Shown here: positions 8,376 to 16,353 of the stretch, piece by piece
How the letters are laid out: the number at the start of each line of letters is the position of its first letter
Numbering within the stretch: the stretch's first letter is position 1
Source of the DNA: Oscillatoriales cyanobacterium M59_W2019_021
Lineage (GTDB): Bacteria; Cyanobacteriota; Cyanobacteriia; Cyanobacteriales; Geitlerinemataceae
Assembly: GCA_015295945.1 (NCBI GenBank)
Contig: DVED01000206.1
Span: 1 to 43,904 of the forward strand
DNA length: 43,904 bases
Direction of reading: 5' to 3'
Notes under the pieces: model-generated
Seen by the model: only the letters and a program-made list of their open reading frames with translations
Told to the model about the DNA's origin: nothing
The model's database searches: none
Position numbers and translations under genes: made by a program

Positions 8376-8660
8376 CTACTTTTCGACGCGAACCCCTTTC
8401 CAAAAGGCAATATATCCAGCGATATTTTTCGCCGCATCTTTGGGCTCGGGGTAATACCACGCCGCATCGGGATTGGTTTTACCATCTACTTCGATCGTGT
8501 AATAACTGGCAACCCCTTTCCAAGAACAAGTGGTATGAGTATTACTCGGCTTGAAATACTCCGAGTTAATCGCATCGGGGGGAAAATACTGATTTCCTTC
8601 CACCACTTCGCAGTTATCGCTTTCAGCTAAAACTGCACCGTTCCAAATTGCTTTCGGCAT
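8376..8660 (-). CDS. DUF427 domain protein
   Basis: The 94-residue protein is almost entirely a DUF427 domain: AIWNGAVLAESDNCEVVEGNQYFP near the start, THTTCSWKGVASYYTIEVDG in the middle and AWYYPEPKDAAKNIAGYIAFW near the end are the family's conserved blocks. The biochemical function of DUF427 is not established to my knowledge. Length equals the usual stand-alone form. GGAG and AAGG motifs lie within 12 bases of ATG 8658-8660. It is downstream of nrdB on the same strand, but 87 bases with a heptamer tract separate them, so co-transcription is uncertain. Confidence 0.88.
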   Translation of the reverse strand: MPKAIWNGAVLAESDNCEVVEGNQYFPPDAINSEYFKPSNTHTTCSWKGVASYYTIEVDGKTNPDAAWYYPEPKDAAKNIAGYIAFWKGVRVEK

Positions 8661-8712
8661 ACCTTACTCCCATAGATTCTCGTTCGATCTTACCAAGACG
8701 CTGGCAACTCTG

Positions 8713-8747
8713 CCCAATGACCAATGACCCATTACCCATTACCCCAA
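8713..8747. repeat. Heptamer repeat tract
   Basis: CCAATGA and CCCATTA units in tandem immediately after the nrdB stop codon; short tandem heptamers of the kind common in filamentous cyanobacteria. Confidence 0.8.
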
Positions 8748-9782
8748 TTAAATTTCATCCCAACCGCTAACACCAGATGACATGACGTAGCTGGTAACGC
8801 TGGCTTCAAAAAAGTTGGCTTTGGTATGTGCCTGATTTTTAGTATCGGAAAAGCGTTCGAGGTGGGTATAGGGACTTTTTTGATATTTGGGTTCCCGATA
8901 GAGTGGTTCGAGTCCGATCGCCTTTAACCGCATATTTGCCAGATACTTGGTATACTGCTCGGTACTGGTTTCGGTAATCCCTAAAATATCGTTGCCGACG
9001 ATATGATTCGTCCAGCGGCATTCGTGTTGGACGGCAGAATCGAACATTTCGTAAATCCGATCGACAGAATGGGGGAAAACCTGCATGGCTTCGGGAATTA
9101 ACCGTTGGAATAAGCGAACGTGACTTAATTCGTCTCGGTTGATCGTTTTGAAGATATCCGCACTTCCCGGCATCAACATTCGCGAAGCCAGATTGTAGAA
9201 GTAAATGAAGCCGTTGTAGAAGTAAAGTCCTTCGAGAAGGTAGTCAGCAAGCAAGGCAATAAAATAGGTTTCTGTTGTGGGGTTATCAATATATTGCTGA
9301 TAGAAACCCGCCACAAACTCGCAGCGATCGCGCAACACGCTATCCGTTCGCCAAAAATCGTACACGGCACTGCGGCGATCGCTGGGAATCACCGTTTCGA
9401 TAATATATTGATAGCTTTGATTGTGCATGGCTTCTTGGGAAAGCTGTTCCGCCATACACAGGCTAATTTCCGGTGCGGTGATACTGCTTTTGAGGTGGGG
9501 GATATTGCAAGTTTGAACCGAATCTAAAAAGGTGAGATAGGATAAAATTCCATCGTACGCATGGCGTTCTTCGGGGGTCAAATTCCAATAGTCAGTGACA
9601 TCTTGCGTTAAATCGAGCTTCTGGGGAATCCAAAAGTTTTCACGCATTTGTTGATACAAACCGATCGCCCAAGAATAGCGAACGTCATTGAGTTGCATCA
9701 AGTTTGTGGTATTTCCAAACCAAATCGATCGCGCTTCAATGCGATCGTCTCCCCCTGGGTTGAAGATGGGGTTAACTTTCAT
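8748..9782 (-). CDS. nrdB: Ribonucleotide reductase class I, small subunit
   Basis: This is the radical-generating R2 subunit that works with NrdA to make deoxyribonucleotides. Diiron ligands and the radical tyrosine are visible in order: D in TFLDS, E, H and Y in SQEAMHNQSY, E in LLEGLYFY, and E and H in NRDELSHVRL. This is the tyrosyl-radical pattern of class Ia/Ib rather than the Phe (class Ic) form. I chose ATG 9780-9782 (344 residues, MKVNPIFNPGGDDR) because homologues begin at this point; another ATG 16 codons upstream (9828-9830) is possible, and neither has a clear ribosome site. The gene follows nrdA with a 132-base gap containing a heptamer tract, so an nrdAB operon is likely. Confidence 0.95.
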   Translation of the reverse strand: MKVNPIFNPGGDDRIEARSIWFGNTTNLMQLNDVRYSWAIGLYQQMRENFWIPQKLDLTQDVTDYWNLTPEERHAYDGILSYLTFLDSVQTCNIPHLKSSITAPEISLCMAEQLSQEAMHNQSYQYIIETVIPSDRRSAVYDFWRTDSVLRDRCEFVAGFYQQYIDNPTTETYFIALLADYLLEGLYFYNGFIYFYNLASRMLMPGSADIFKTINRDELSHVRLFQRLIPEAMQVFPHSVDRIYEMFDSAVQHECRWTNHIVGNDILGITETSTEQYTKYLANMRLKAIGLEPLYREPKYQKSPYTHLERFSDTKNQAHTKANFFEASVTSYVMSSGVSGWDEI

Positions 9783-9893
9783 TTTTTCAGTGGAATTGTA
9801 GAGAATGGAGTCGGACAAACAGTAAGTCATATTTGAAGGAGTTCAGACGTTCGGGAAAAAGAGAGAAAGGAAGGCATGGGGAGAAGAGATTTG

Positions 9894-9914
9894 CCAATGA
9901 CCAATGACCAATAA
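9894..9914. repeat. Heptamer repeat tract
   Basis: Three CCAATGA-type units end at the nrdA stop codon. Confidence 0.75.
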
Positions 9915-12173
9915 CTAATTCGCACAAGCGGTACAAGTATCGGCATCTTTGAAGTTATCCTTTTGAACGGTGCGGATGTAGTAGATCGCTTTGCAGCCTT
10001 CTTGCCAAGCGAGAACTAACGTTTCAAAGATATCTTTCGCCTTGAGGAAACGATCGGGTTCGTCTGGAAAATACACCCCTTGGTTGAGGTTAAAGAGCAA
10101 TTCCATTGAAATTCCCGTATCGATCCATTTTTGCATAGTTGCCACAGCTTTGATGACAATTTTTTGGTCGATCGTCTTATTTTCTGGATAGAACCAGAAG
10201 CATTCTTTAATAAATGGGGGAGCGATCGGGACGGTTCCTTTTGCCCATTTATCGTAGAAAAATCGGCTGTAAACGGGGAGAATGCTTGCCGTACAACCTT
10301 GCACCAAAGAAGAGGAAGTATTCGGAGCGATCGCCGTAATATGAGAGTTGCGAATTCCGTACTTGCAAACGTCAGCAGATAGCTGAACCCAACGCTCTTT
10401 TTCACTCGCATTTTCGACAAACCATTCGACAGGTTTGGCGCCAATTAACTTGCCTTGACTCCACTCGCTACCTGCAAATGCCGGATACGCACCCCGTTCT
10501 TTTGCCAGTTCCATCGAAGCGCGAGTACAGTAATAGCCGATATTTTCAAATAAGCCATCGATCGCCCCTAAATCTTGATAGGATGTACGATGTTTTGCCA
10601 GCCAATCCGCTAACCCCATCACCCCGACACCGATCGTCCGATAGCGATCGTTATGTGCCGCACTGGCAGCAAACGGAGGCGCGGTAATATCGATGGTATT
10701 ATCGAGAATTCGCACCGCCAATTCGCACAAATGAGGCAGTTCGTACTCTTCGATATTAGCGAGGTTCAGCGAGTCGAGATTGCAGGTATGCGCGAGTTTG
10801 TGCGGGGAAACATTAGACCAGCTTTCTTGACATAAATTTCCACCAGGAATGTAGCCGTCGTGCTTATTGGGATTGGCGCGATTCGACGTATCTTTAAACC
10901 ATAGATACGGCATTCCCGTTTCCAGTTGCGATCGCATGATCGTCTTGAACAATTCCCGAGCGCTCACCTTTTTATACAGCGTAATGTCTCGATCCAAACT
11001 CTCTTCAATCCGACGATACGCCGCTTCAAATTCTTCGCCCCACAATTCGGCAAGTTCGATCCCAAATTTGATGCGAACTTCGTAGGGATCGACCAACGTC
11101 CATTCCTGCTGATCGACAACGCGCCGCATAAACTCGTCAGCTACTACCAACTGCGGGAAAATATCGTAAGCTTTGCGCCGTTGGTCGCCATTTTCCGTCT
11201 GGCATTCCAGAAACTCCGGTACGTCCAAATGCCAAACGTCCAAGCTGACCGTTACCGCCCCCGCACGGCGTCCCCCCTGGTTGACAGCGATCGCCGTATC
11301 GTTGAGCAGTTTCGTCCACGGTAGCACCCCACCAGATACGTTGGATTTGCCCATCACCCAACTTCCGGTCGCCCTCACCCGAGAGATATTCACCCCCACG
11401 CCGCCGCCGTTTTTGGAGATTCTAGCGGTGTCGGTGATGGTTTCAAAAATACTTTCTAAATTATCGTCGATCGCGCAGATAAAGCAGGAAGACAGCGATC
11501 CGTGAGGAATTCTCAGGTTCGCCAAAATCGGCGTGGCTAGGGAAATTTTACGAGTCGCGATCGCCTCGTAAAATTGTTTCGCCCACTTTAATCGATCGTG
11601 CGGCTCTTCCACCACCGCCAGCAACAACGCGCAAGTCAGTAAGGCTTCCTGGGGCAGTTCGTCTTTCAACAAGTAGCGTTTGGTCAGCAACACCGCCCCC
11701 GCATAGTCGTAATCCGTATCCCAATCGGCGTTCATCCACGACCCCGCCTCTTGCAATTCGCCCAGGGAATAGGTGAGGATGCGTTCGTCGTAGCGACCCG
11801 CACTGACTTGGGCGAACACGGTTTTGGCATAGTCGCCGTACTGGTAGCCCCGACTGACCAGGGTATCTTTCCACAAACTCCAAACGTGCAACCGTCCGGC
11901 AACATAGCGCCAATCGGGTTCGTCGGGGCTGCACATTTCCAAGGCACAGTTAATCAGGTTGTCCTGAATCTCGCGGGTGGTGACGCCATCGCTCAACCGC
12001 GTGGTCAACCCCGCCTCCAAAGTGATGGGGTTGGCTTCTAACCCCGCACAAGCCCACTCGACCACCGCCCGAATTTTGGAAATATTGAGGGGAGCCGGAG
12101 TTCCATCTCGTCGGATGACCTGGATTGTCGAGGGTTTCGGCGCTGCGAGCGAGAGAGTTGGAGAGATCGTCAT
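9915..12173 (-). CDS. nrdA: Ribonucleotide reductase class I, large subunit
   Basis: The catalytic R1 subunit reduces ribonucleoside diphosphates. From ATG 12171-12173 it is 752 residues. An N-terminal ATP-cone (IQVIRRDGTPAPLNISKI) provides allosteric control. Active-site cysteines are C230 (LSSCF), C448 in the NLCQE motif (N446, C448, E450) and C464 (HTCNLDS); the C-terminal shuttle pair is CTAC in the last six residues. Another in-frame start 38 codons upstream would add a hydrophobic stretch not found in the family and would cover the probable NrdR box, so I reject it. It is first in an operon with nrdB. Confidence 0.96.
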   Translation of the reverse strand: MTISPTLSLAAPKPSTIQVIRRDGTPAPLNISKIRAVVEWACAGLEANPITLEAGLTTRLSDGVTTREIQDNLINCALEMCSPDEPDWRYVAGRLHVWSLWKDTLVSRGYQYGDYAKTVFAQVSAGRYDERILTYSLGELQEAGSWMNADWDTDYDYAGAVLLTKRYLLKDELPQEALLTCALLLAVVEEPHDRLKWAKQFYEAIATRKISLATPILANLRIPHGSLSSCFICAIDDNLESIFETITDTARISKNGGGVGVNISRVRATGSWVMGKSNVSGGVLPWTKLLNDTAIAVNQGGRRAGAVTVSLDVWHLDVPEFLECQTENGDQRRKAYDIFPQLVVADEFMRRVVDQQEWTLVDPYEVRIKFGIELAELWGEEFEAAYRRIEESLDRDITLYKKVSARELFKTIMRSQLETGMPYLWFKDTSNRANPNKHDGYIPGGNLCQESWSNVSPHKLAHTCNLDSLNLANIEEYELPHLCELAVRILDNTIDITAPPFAASAAHNDRYRTIGVGVMGLADWLAKHRTSYQDLGAIDGLFENIGYYCTRASMELAKERGAYPAFAGSEWSQGKLIGAKPVEWFVENASEKERWVQLSADVCKYGIRNSHITAIAPNTSSSLVQGCTASILPVYSRFFYDKWAKGTVPIAPPFIKECFWFYPENKTIDQKIVIKAVATMQKWIDTGISMELLFNLNQGVYFPDEPDRFLKAKDIFETLVLAWQEGCKAIYYIRTVQKDNFKDADTCTACAN

Positions 12174-12220
12174 AGGGCTGATACGTAAGACGGACTCAGA
12201 CCAGTTTACGACAAGGTTAA

Positions 12221-12236
12221 GCACTATGGATAGTGT
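12221..12236. promoter_or_regulatory. Probable NrdR box upstream of nrdA
   Basis: GCACTATGGATAGTGT is a near-perfect palindrome and agrees with the known NrdR box ACACWATATATWGTGT at about 13 of 16 positions (as recalled). It is 48 bases before the nrdA start codon. A weaker second candidate (11 of 16) is at 12262-12277, a centre distance of 41 bases, about four helical turns rather than the usual three. Confidence 0.6.
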
Positions 12237-12401
12237 CAGAATACAAAAAAAACTGTAGTTTGTGCTATATGTAGAGTTCGACTTCATTGCAGCCCTTGTT
12301 GCCTGGGAGTCCGTTCTCAGACCGACCCAGGCTCGTCCAACCGAACGAAGCTCATCGCAGATCGATCCTAGTGCAGCCCGAGGAAAATGGCTAAGCTGTT
12401 C

Positions 12402-12446
12402 GGAACGATCGAACGATCGGAAACATTACCGATCGAAGATCGTTCC
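12402..12446 (-). terminator. Long hairpin across the pentapeptide-gene stop codon
   Basis: GGAACGATC (12402-12410) pairs with GATCGTTCC (12438-12446), and CGATCGG (12414-12420) pairs with CCGATCG (12429-12435). The structure includes the last codons and the TAA of the pentapeptide-repeat gene. There is no T run, so termination is a guess. Confidence 0.45.
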
Positions 12447-13052
12447 CGTCAAACACGCTCCCGTCCAACTCACACCTTGAGTATTGGCGTTTTCCAACTG
12501 CGCGCACAGCAAATTCGCCTGCGTCAACGTAGCTCCCGCTAAATTCGCCTCGCGCAAATTGGCTTCTTCCAAATTCGCCCCGCTCAAATTGACGCCCCGC
12601 AAATCCGCGCGACTTAAATCCGCGCCCTGAAGATTCGCTTCGTTCAAATTTGCCCCGCGCAAATCCGCCCCGCGCAAATCTGCCCCTTGTAAATTGACCG
12701 TCGTCAAATTCGCCCCGCTCAAAAAAGTACCGCACAGTGCAGCGCGAGATAGCGTGGCACCCATCAAATTCGCCCCCCGCAAATTCGCGCCTCGCAAATC
12801 GGCAGCACTCAAATCCGCCTGCATCAGATTGACCCCGAGCAAGCTCGATCGCAAATCGGCTTCGACCAACGACGCCCCGAGTAAATTCGCTCCATCCAGC
12901 CGTGCCGCTTCTAGGTTCGAGCCTCGAAGATTCGCGCCCACCAGATGAGCGCCTGTCAGATTTGACCCTTGTAACTGCAACTGCGAGAGGTCGTAGTCTT
13001 CTAAATTCGCTCCTGCTAGTTGTTGGAGTTGTCCGTTCCGAATAGCTTCCAT
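12426..13052 (-). CDS. Pentapeptide-repeat protein
   Basis: From ATG 13050-13052 the product is 208 residues and nearly all of it is A(D/N)LxX pentapeptide repeats (roughly residues 15-205), such as GADLRGADLRGANLNEANLQGADLS split over continuous coils. Such repeats fold as a right-handed quadrilateral beta helix. No signal peptide or extra domain is visible; the first 14 residues (MEAIRNGQLQQLAG) form the usual cap. Function in this family is generally unknown, and nothing here indicates a target. An in-frame start 21 codons upstream would translate the GGGGTTT heptamer tract and is not credible. The repeat structure gives the DNA a strong 15-base periodicity. Confidence 0.92.
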   Translation of the reverse strand: MEAIRNGQLQQLAGANLEDYDLSQLQLQGSNLTGAHLVGANLRGSNLEAARLDGANLLGASLVEADLRSSLLGVNLMQADLSAADLRGANLRGANLMGATLSRAALCGTFLSGANLTTVNLQGADLRGADLRGANLNEANLQGADLSRADLRGVNLSGANLEEANLREANLAGATLTQANLLCAQLENANTQGVSWTGACLTGTIFDR

Positions 13053-13067
13053 AATTTTAAGTAATAA

Positions 13068-13093
13068 GTTTGGGGTTTGGGGTTTGGGGTTTG
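13068..13093. repeat. GGGGTTT heptamer tract
   Basis: Three and a half GGGGTTT units directly upstream of the pentapeptide-repeat gene. Confidence 0.85.
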
Positions 13094-13097
13094 TGCC

Positions 13098-13162
13098 GGG
13101 GCGGGTTTTGAGCAACGATTGTCGGTTCGGTACGATCGAACTCTAGCTAAACCCGCCCCTAC
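13098..13162. repeat. Dispersed repeat with inverted arms
   Basis: GGGGCGGGTTT (13098-13108) pairs with AAACCCGCCCC (13149-13159). The right part, CTAGCTAAACCCGCCCCTAC at 13143-13162, recurs exactly at 19104-19123. Confidence 0.8.
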
Positions 13163-13245
13163 CGAACATTGGTAACTCGTCACGGGTCACTATCCCCTCA
13201 CCTCTTCATCTCCGTGTCTTCGTATCCCCGTGTCTGCCTGCACCC

Positions 13246-14640
13246 TCACCTCCTCACTCCCTCGCTGGCTTTCTCCTCCCGAACTCCTACTCGATTCGTG
13301 TCGTCGAGAAGCCACAATCCGGAACTCGCTTTCAAGACTTCCACGGGTAGGTTCATGCCTTGTTGCATTGCCATGACCAACAGCATGAGGGTATCGAGCA
13401 ATTTGGGGTCCCAGAAAGCGGTTTGGGATTGGCATTCGCCAAGGGCAAAGGGCAGGGCTTCTTCCCGAGGCATTTGTGCCATCAGTTGGACGACGCGCTG
13501 TTGAAAATGGGCGACCAATCCCAAAATGCGAGATTCGAGGGGGATGGCATCGTAGGCGAGTCCGGCGGGTTGTCCCGAACCGTTCCAGTATTCGGTTTGA
13601 TGGGTGATGATGTTGGCAACGGCGCGCAGTTGGGGCATGGTTCGCAGGACTTGGGCGGCGGGTCGCAGGGGACAGCAAGGCGCTGCGTTTTTGTCGGCTA
13701 ACCCGTCGCTGGGGATACCGGGGAGATAGTCGAGGCGGTGCAGCAATCCTGCTAAGCGCAGGCGCTTGATCTGCCATGCGGGAAGATCGAGCAGTTGCCC
13801 CATCATTTCGGCAAGAGCGGAGACTTCGGCGGCTGCCATGGGGTTGACCGTATCGGTGAGATCGATCAGTTGTGCCATGCGCAGGAAGGCTTGTAATTCG
13901 TTGGAAATCAGGTTGCGATCGAGGGCTTGGTGGTACGCTGAGGAGGTGAACTCGAGCCGATCAACCAAATCGTGCTGGCTGTTTTGCAGGTAGCCGACAA
14001 CGCGGGTCACGATTTCGCTGAGATCCGCATGGCGATCGCTCTGTTCGGCTTCCCGGGCGATTTCCCGCACGCGATCTCGCAGGATCTCTCGCAGTTGGGG
14101 ATCGTATCCCTCAATGCAGTCGATCGCCAACTCGACGGTTTCTCGCACCAATTCCGGCTCGAACGTCCAGAATCCGTAAAATTTCCGCTCTAAGTCCGAC
14201 TGCGGCACGCCGGAAACTCCGTACTCGGCGGCGGTGAGTTCCTGGCACAACACCATCGCTGTATAAGTTGGAGATAAAATCATCAAGTGCCACTCTTGAG
14301 CCACGGGATCGTCGGGTTGCAGAGAAACGATCGCCACGTTGGGTTTTTGGCTGGTGGGATGGTCTAAAAATCCGGTATCCGGGGCGGCGAGAATCACCAC
14401 CTGTCGGGCGCGATCGGCAATTTCTCCATAACGATCGGCTTCTTGCAAATACCATTTTCCTCGTTGAAATGCGGTGACCATCAACGGATCGCTATCCGAG
14501 GCTAAAATACTATCCTCGAGGGCGTGGCACAAGGCAACCAGTGTGTTTTTGTAGTAAACGCCGTAGTTAAGGGGTAATTTCCCCGGCTGTCCCTGAAGGT
14601 GGGCATCGACGAGCGTTTTTAAAATAGACCCTTCAAGCAT
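13246..14640 (-). CDS. DICT sensory domain protein with degenerate HD-GYP domain
   Basis: From ATG 14638-14640 the protein is 464 residues. The N-terminus (MLEGSILKTLVDAH, LPLNYGVYYKNTLVALCHALEDSIL) is a DICT domain, a sensory module found with diguanylate cyclases and two-component proteins, common in cyanobacteria. The C-terminal region aligns with HD-GYP phosphodiesterases, but the HD pair reads HR (LLHRLDYLPGIP) and the GYP signature reads GQP (WNGSGQPAGL). Metal binding is thus probably impaired, and the module may bind rather than cleave cyclic di-GMP, or do neither. The last dozen codons fall in a dispersed CT-rich repeat, so the natural C-terminus may have been altered. The in-frame extension to 14811 is not favoured because family members begin at MLEGS. 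Confidence 0.85.
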   Translation of the reverse strand: MLEGSILKTLVDAHLQGQPGKLPLNYGVYYKNTLVALCHALEDSILASDSDPLMVTAFQRGKWYLQEADRYGEIADRARQVVILAAPDTGFLDHPTSQKPNVAIVSLQPDDPVAQEWHLMILSPTYTAMVLCQELTAAEYGVSGVPQSDLERKFYGFWTFEPELVRETVELAIDCIEGYDPQLREILRDRVREIAREAEQSDRHADLSEIVTRVVGYLQNSQHDLVDRLEFTSSAYHQALDRNLISNELQAFLRMAQLIDLTDTVNPMAAAEVSALAEMMGQLLDLPAWQIKRLRLAGLLHRLDYLPGIPSDGLADKNAAPCCPLRPAAQVLRTMPQLRAVANIITHQTEYWNGSGQPAGLAYDAIPLESRILGLVAHFQQRVVQLMAQMPREEALPFALGECQSQTAFWDPKLLDTLMLLVMAMQQGMNLPVEVLKASSGLWLLDDTNRVGVREEKASEGVRR

Positions 14641-14950
14641 TGGAGTAGCACTGTAAAAGTTTTTATTATCGGACTTATAATTCTTGATTACTATAACAAT
14701 CCTAAGCAATTTTTCAAAAAGGACGGTTGTTTTAACCGGATCGACGCCTAAAAACTTTAATGTCTCAGAAAACGCGGTAGCAAGGATTGCCAAGCGGTGA
14801 GAGCGGGTCAAACTGGAGGCAGGGGGAGTCGGGTCTCGCTGCCAAATCTTGGCTTAGCTGGGGACGGAAATCCCTACTGCCTCGATCGCACCCATCTCAG
14901 ACCTAATTTTATCTAGAATAAAAGAAAGCGGTTATGGAAGCAGGACGACG

Positions 14951-15439
14951 ATGGTGAAGACAGACTCCCCCGTTCCCCAAATGTATCGGCAAGAAGACGC
15001 GCAAGCCATTCTCCAGCTTGCATTTGCCCGTAAGGAAGAAGACGGAGAACTCTCGCGATCGCAGCTTTGGGAAATCGCGACCGAATTAGGCATTTCTCCC
15101 GAAGATTTACACGCTGCCGAGTCAGAATGGCTGGCAAATCGAGGAGAATTCTTGGAAAAACAAGCCTTCAATACCTACAGACAAAATCGCTTCAAACATC
15201 GTTTAGTCAGATACTGCATCGTTAATGGTTTCCTCATGGCTTTGAACTTTATCGCCACGGGGGGTCTATCTTGGTCGCTTTATATTCTTCTGCTTTGGGG
15301 AATCGGCTTGAGTTTAAATGCCTGGAAAACCTATCAAACCAGTGGCGAATCCTACGATCGCGCCTTCAGTCGCTGGCGCATCAAACAACAAGTCGGACGC
15401 TCGATCGGCAATTTTGCAAACAAGTTTTTGAATGGTTAA
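14951..15439 (+). CDS. 2TM domain membrane protein
   Basis: A 162-residue protein with a cytoplasmic N-terminal part rich in charge (QEDAQAILQLAFARKEEDGELSRSQLWEIATELGIS; it resembles the short domain found before 2TM or kinase-associated segments) and a C-terminal 2TM domain: two hydrophobic helices of about residues 93-106 and 110-122, then AWKTYQTSGESYDRAFSRWR. The family role is unknown. ATG 14951 follows AGGACG at a suitable distance. It is divergent from the DICT gene and not obviously in an operon. Confidence 0.8.
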   Translation: MVKTDSPVPQMYRQEDAQAILQLAFARKEEDGELSRSQLWEIATELGISPEDLHAAESEWLANRGEFLEKQAFNTYRQNRFKHRLVRYCIVNGFLMALNFIATGGLSWSLYILLLWGIGLSLNAWKTYQTSGESYDRAFSRWRIKQQVGRSIGNFANKFLNG

Positions 15440-15556
15440 GGGTAGGGTGTGTTGAGGGACGAAGCGCACCGCTAACGTCTTCAAGCCATCGGCAGAGGCC
15501 GTCCAATTGATAGCTCAAACTGTCCGGATCGATCGCAAAGAACCAATAACCCATGA

Positions 15557-16138
15557 CTAATTAAAATAATCTGGTTCGTTCCCCGGTTTCCACTTGATAT
15601 TGCAGCCAATGCTGGGTTTTTGGTCGGGATCGATGGGTTGTCCGGAGAGGAGGAGATCGATCGCCCCTCGCAAGTCTTTCCCCGTCAGAGGTTTATTGTT
15701 TCCCGGTCGGCTATCGTCGAGTTGTCCCCGATACGCCAAGCGGCGATCGGTATCGAATAGGAAAAAGTCGGGCGTACAAGCCGCCGTATAAGCTTTGGCA
15801 ACCCCTTGGGTTTCATCGTAACAAACAGGAAATTGCAATCCTAACTCTTGCGCCATTTGCTTTAACTTTTCCGGCGAATCGTCGGGATAGTTTGCAACAT
15901 CGTTAGCGCTAATTGCCACAATTCCCAGTTCAGAATTTCGGTAGTCGCGATCGAGCTTTGCCCATTCCGGTTTGATATGTTTGACAAACGGACAGTGCTG
16001 GCAAATAAACATCACCAACAGCGCTTTTTTCTCCGCAAAAGTTTCCAAAGAAATCGTCGCCCCGGACACGACATCCGGTAACTGAAAATCGGGGGCTGGC
16101 GTTCCCAGTGCGAGCATCGTCGAAGGTGTTAAAACCAT
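15557..16138 (-). CDS. Thioredoxin-like redoxin (AhpC/TSA fold)
   Basis: The 193-residue protein starts APDFQLPDVVSGATISLETF, the typical opening of AhpC/TSA-type redoxins, and has a CxxC site in MFICQHCPFVKH near residue 46. TPDFFLFDTDRRLAYRGQLDD is the conserved cis-proline strand region. The combination (CQHCPFVKH plus a C-terminal segment ending KWKPGNEPDYF) marks a thioredoxin-family group widespread in cyanobacteria; its substrate is unknown. There is no signal peptide, so it should be cytoplasmic. Single gene, followed by heptamer-type sequence. Confidence 0.88.
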   Translation of the reverse strand: MVLTPSTMLALGTPAPDFQLPDVVSGATISLETFAEKKALLVMFICQHCPFVKHIKPEWAKLDRDYRNSELGIVAISANDVANYPDDSPEKLKQMAQELGLQFPVCYDETQGVAKAYTAACTPDFFLFDTDRRLAYRGQLDDSRPGNNKPLTGKDLRGAIDLLLSGQPIDPDQKPSIGCNIKWKPGNEPDYFN

Positions 16139-16143
16139 AAAAT

Positions 16144-16213
16144 TGTTAGTGGTTAGTGGTTAGTTGTTAGTGGTTATTTGGGGTTTGGGGATTTTAGATT
16201 TTAGATTTGGGAT
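16144..16213. repeat. Mixed heptamer tract (GGTTAGT, GGGGTTT, ATTTTAG)
   Basis: Tandem TTAGTGG units pass into GGGGTTT and then ATTTTAG units. A closely similar block is at 31820-31870. Confidence 0.8.
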
Positions 16214-16353
16214 TGAGATCTATGACCCCTAACGGGTCACTGTCTTCTTCCTCTGCTCCCCCGGCCTCCCTTCTGCCCTAGAGCTTTATCAACGAAGGAC
16301 GGTCGGAGTTGGGTATGATGAAAGCACGTTCAAACCCGTACCCATCGTAGCTG

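Noticed and set aside
8029-8460. 143-codon minus-strand frame with segments such as KFLHPSAKTFGLCVAHPARKLISG
   Set aside because: It is translation of the two-hairpin repeat elements and overlaps the DUF427 gene; similar spurious proteins arise wherever the repeat occurs.
12174-12287. 38-codon N-terminal extension of nrdA
   Set aside because: It would put the NrdR box inside the gene and add a hydrophobic segment not found in R1 proteins.
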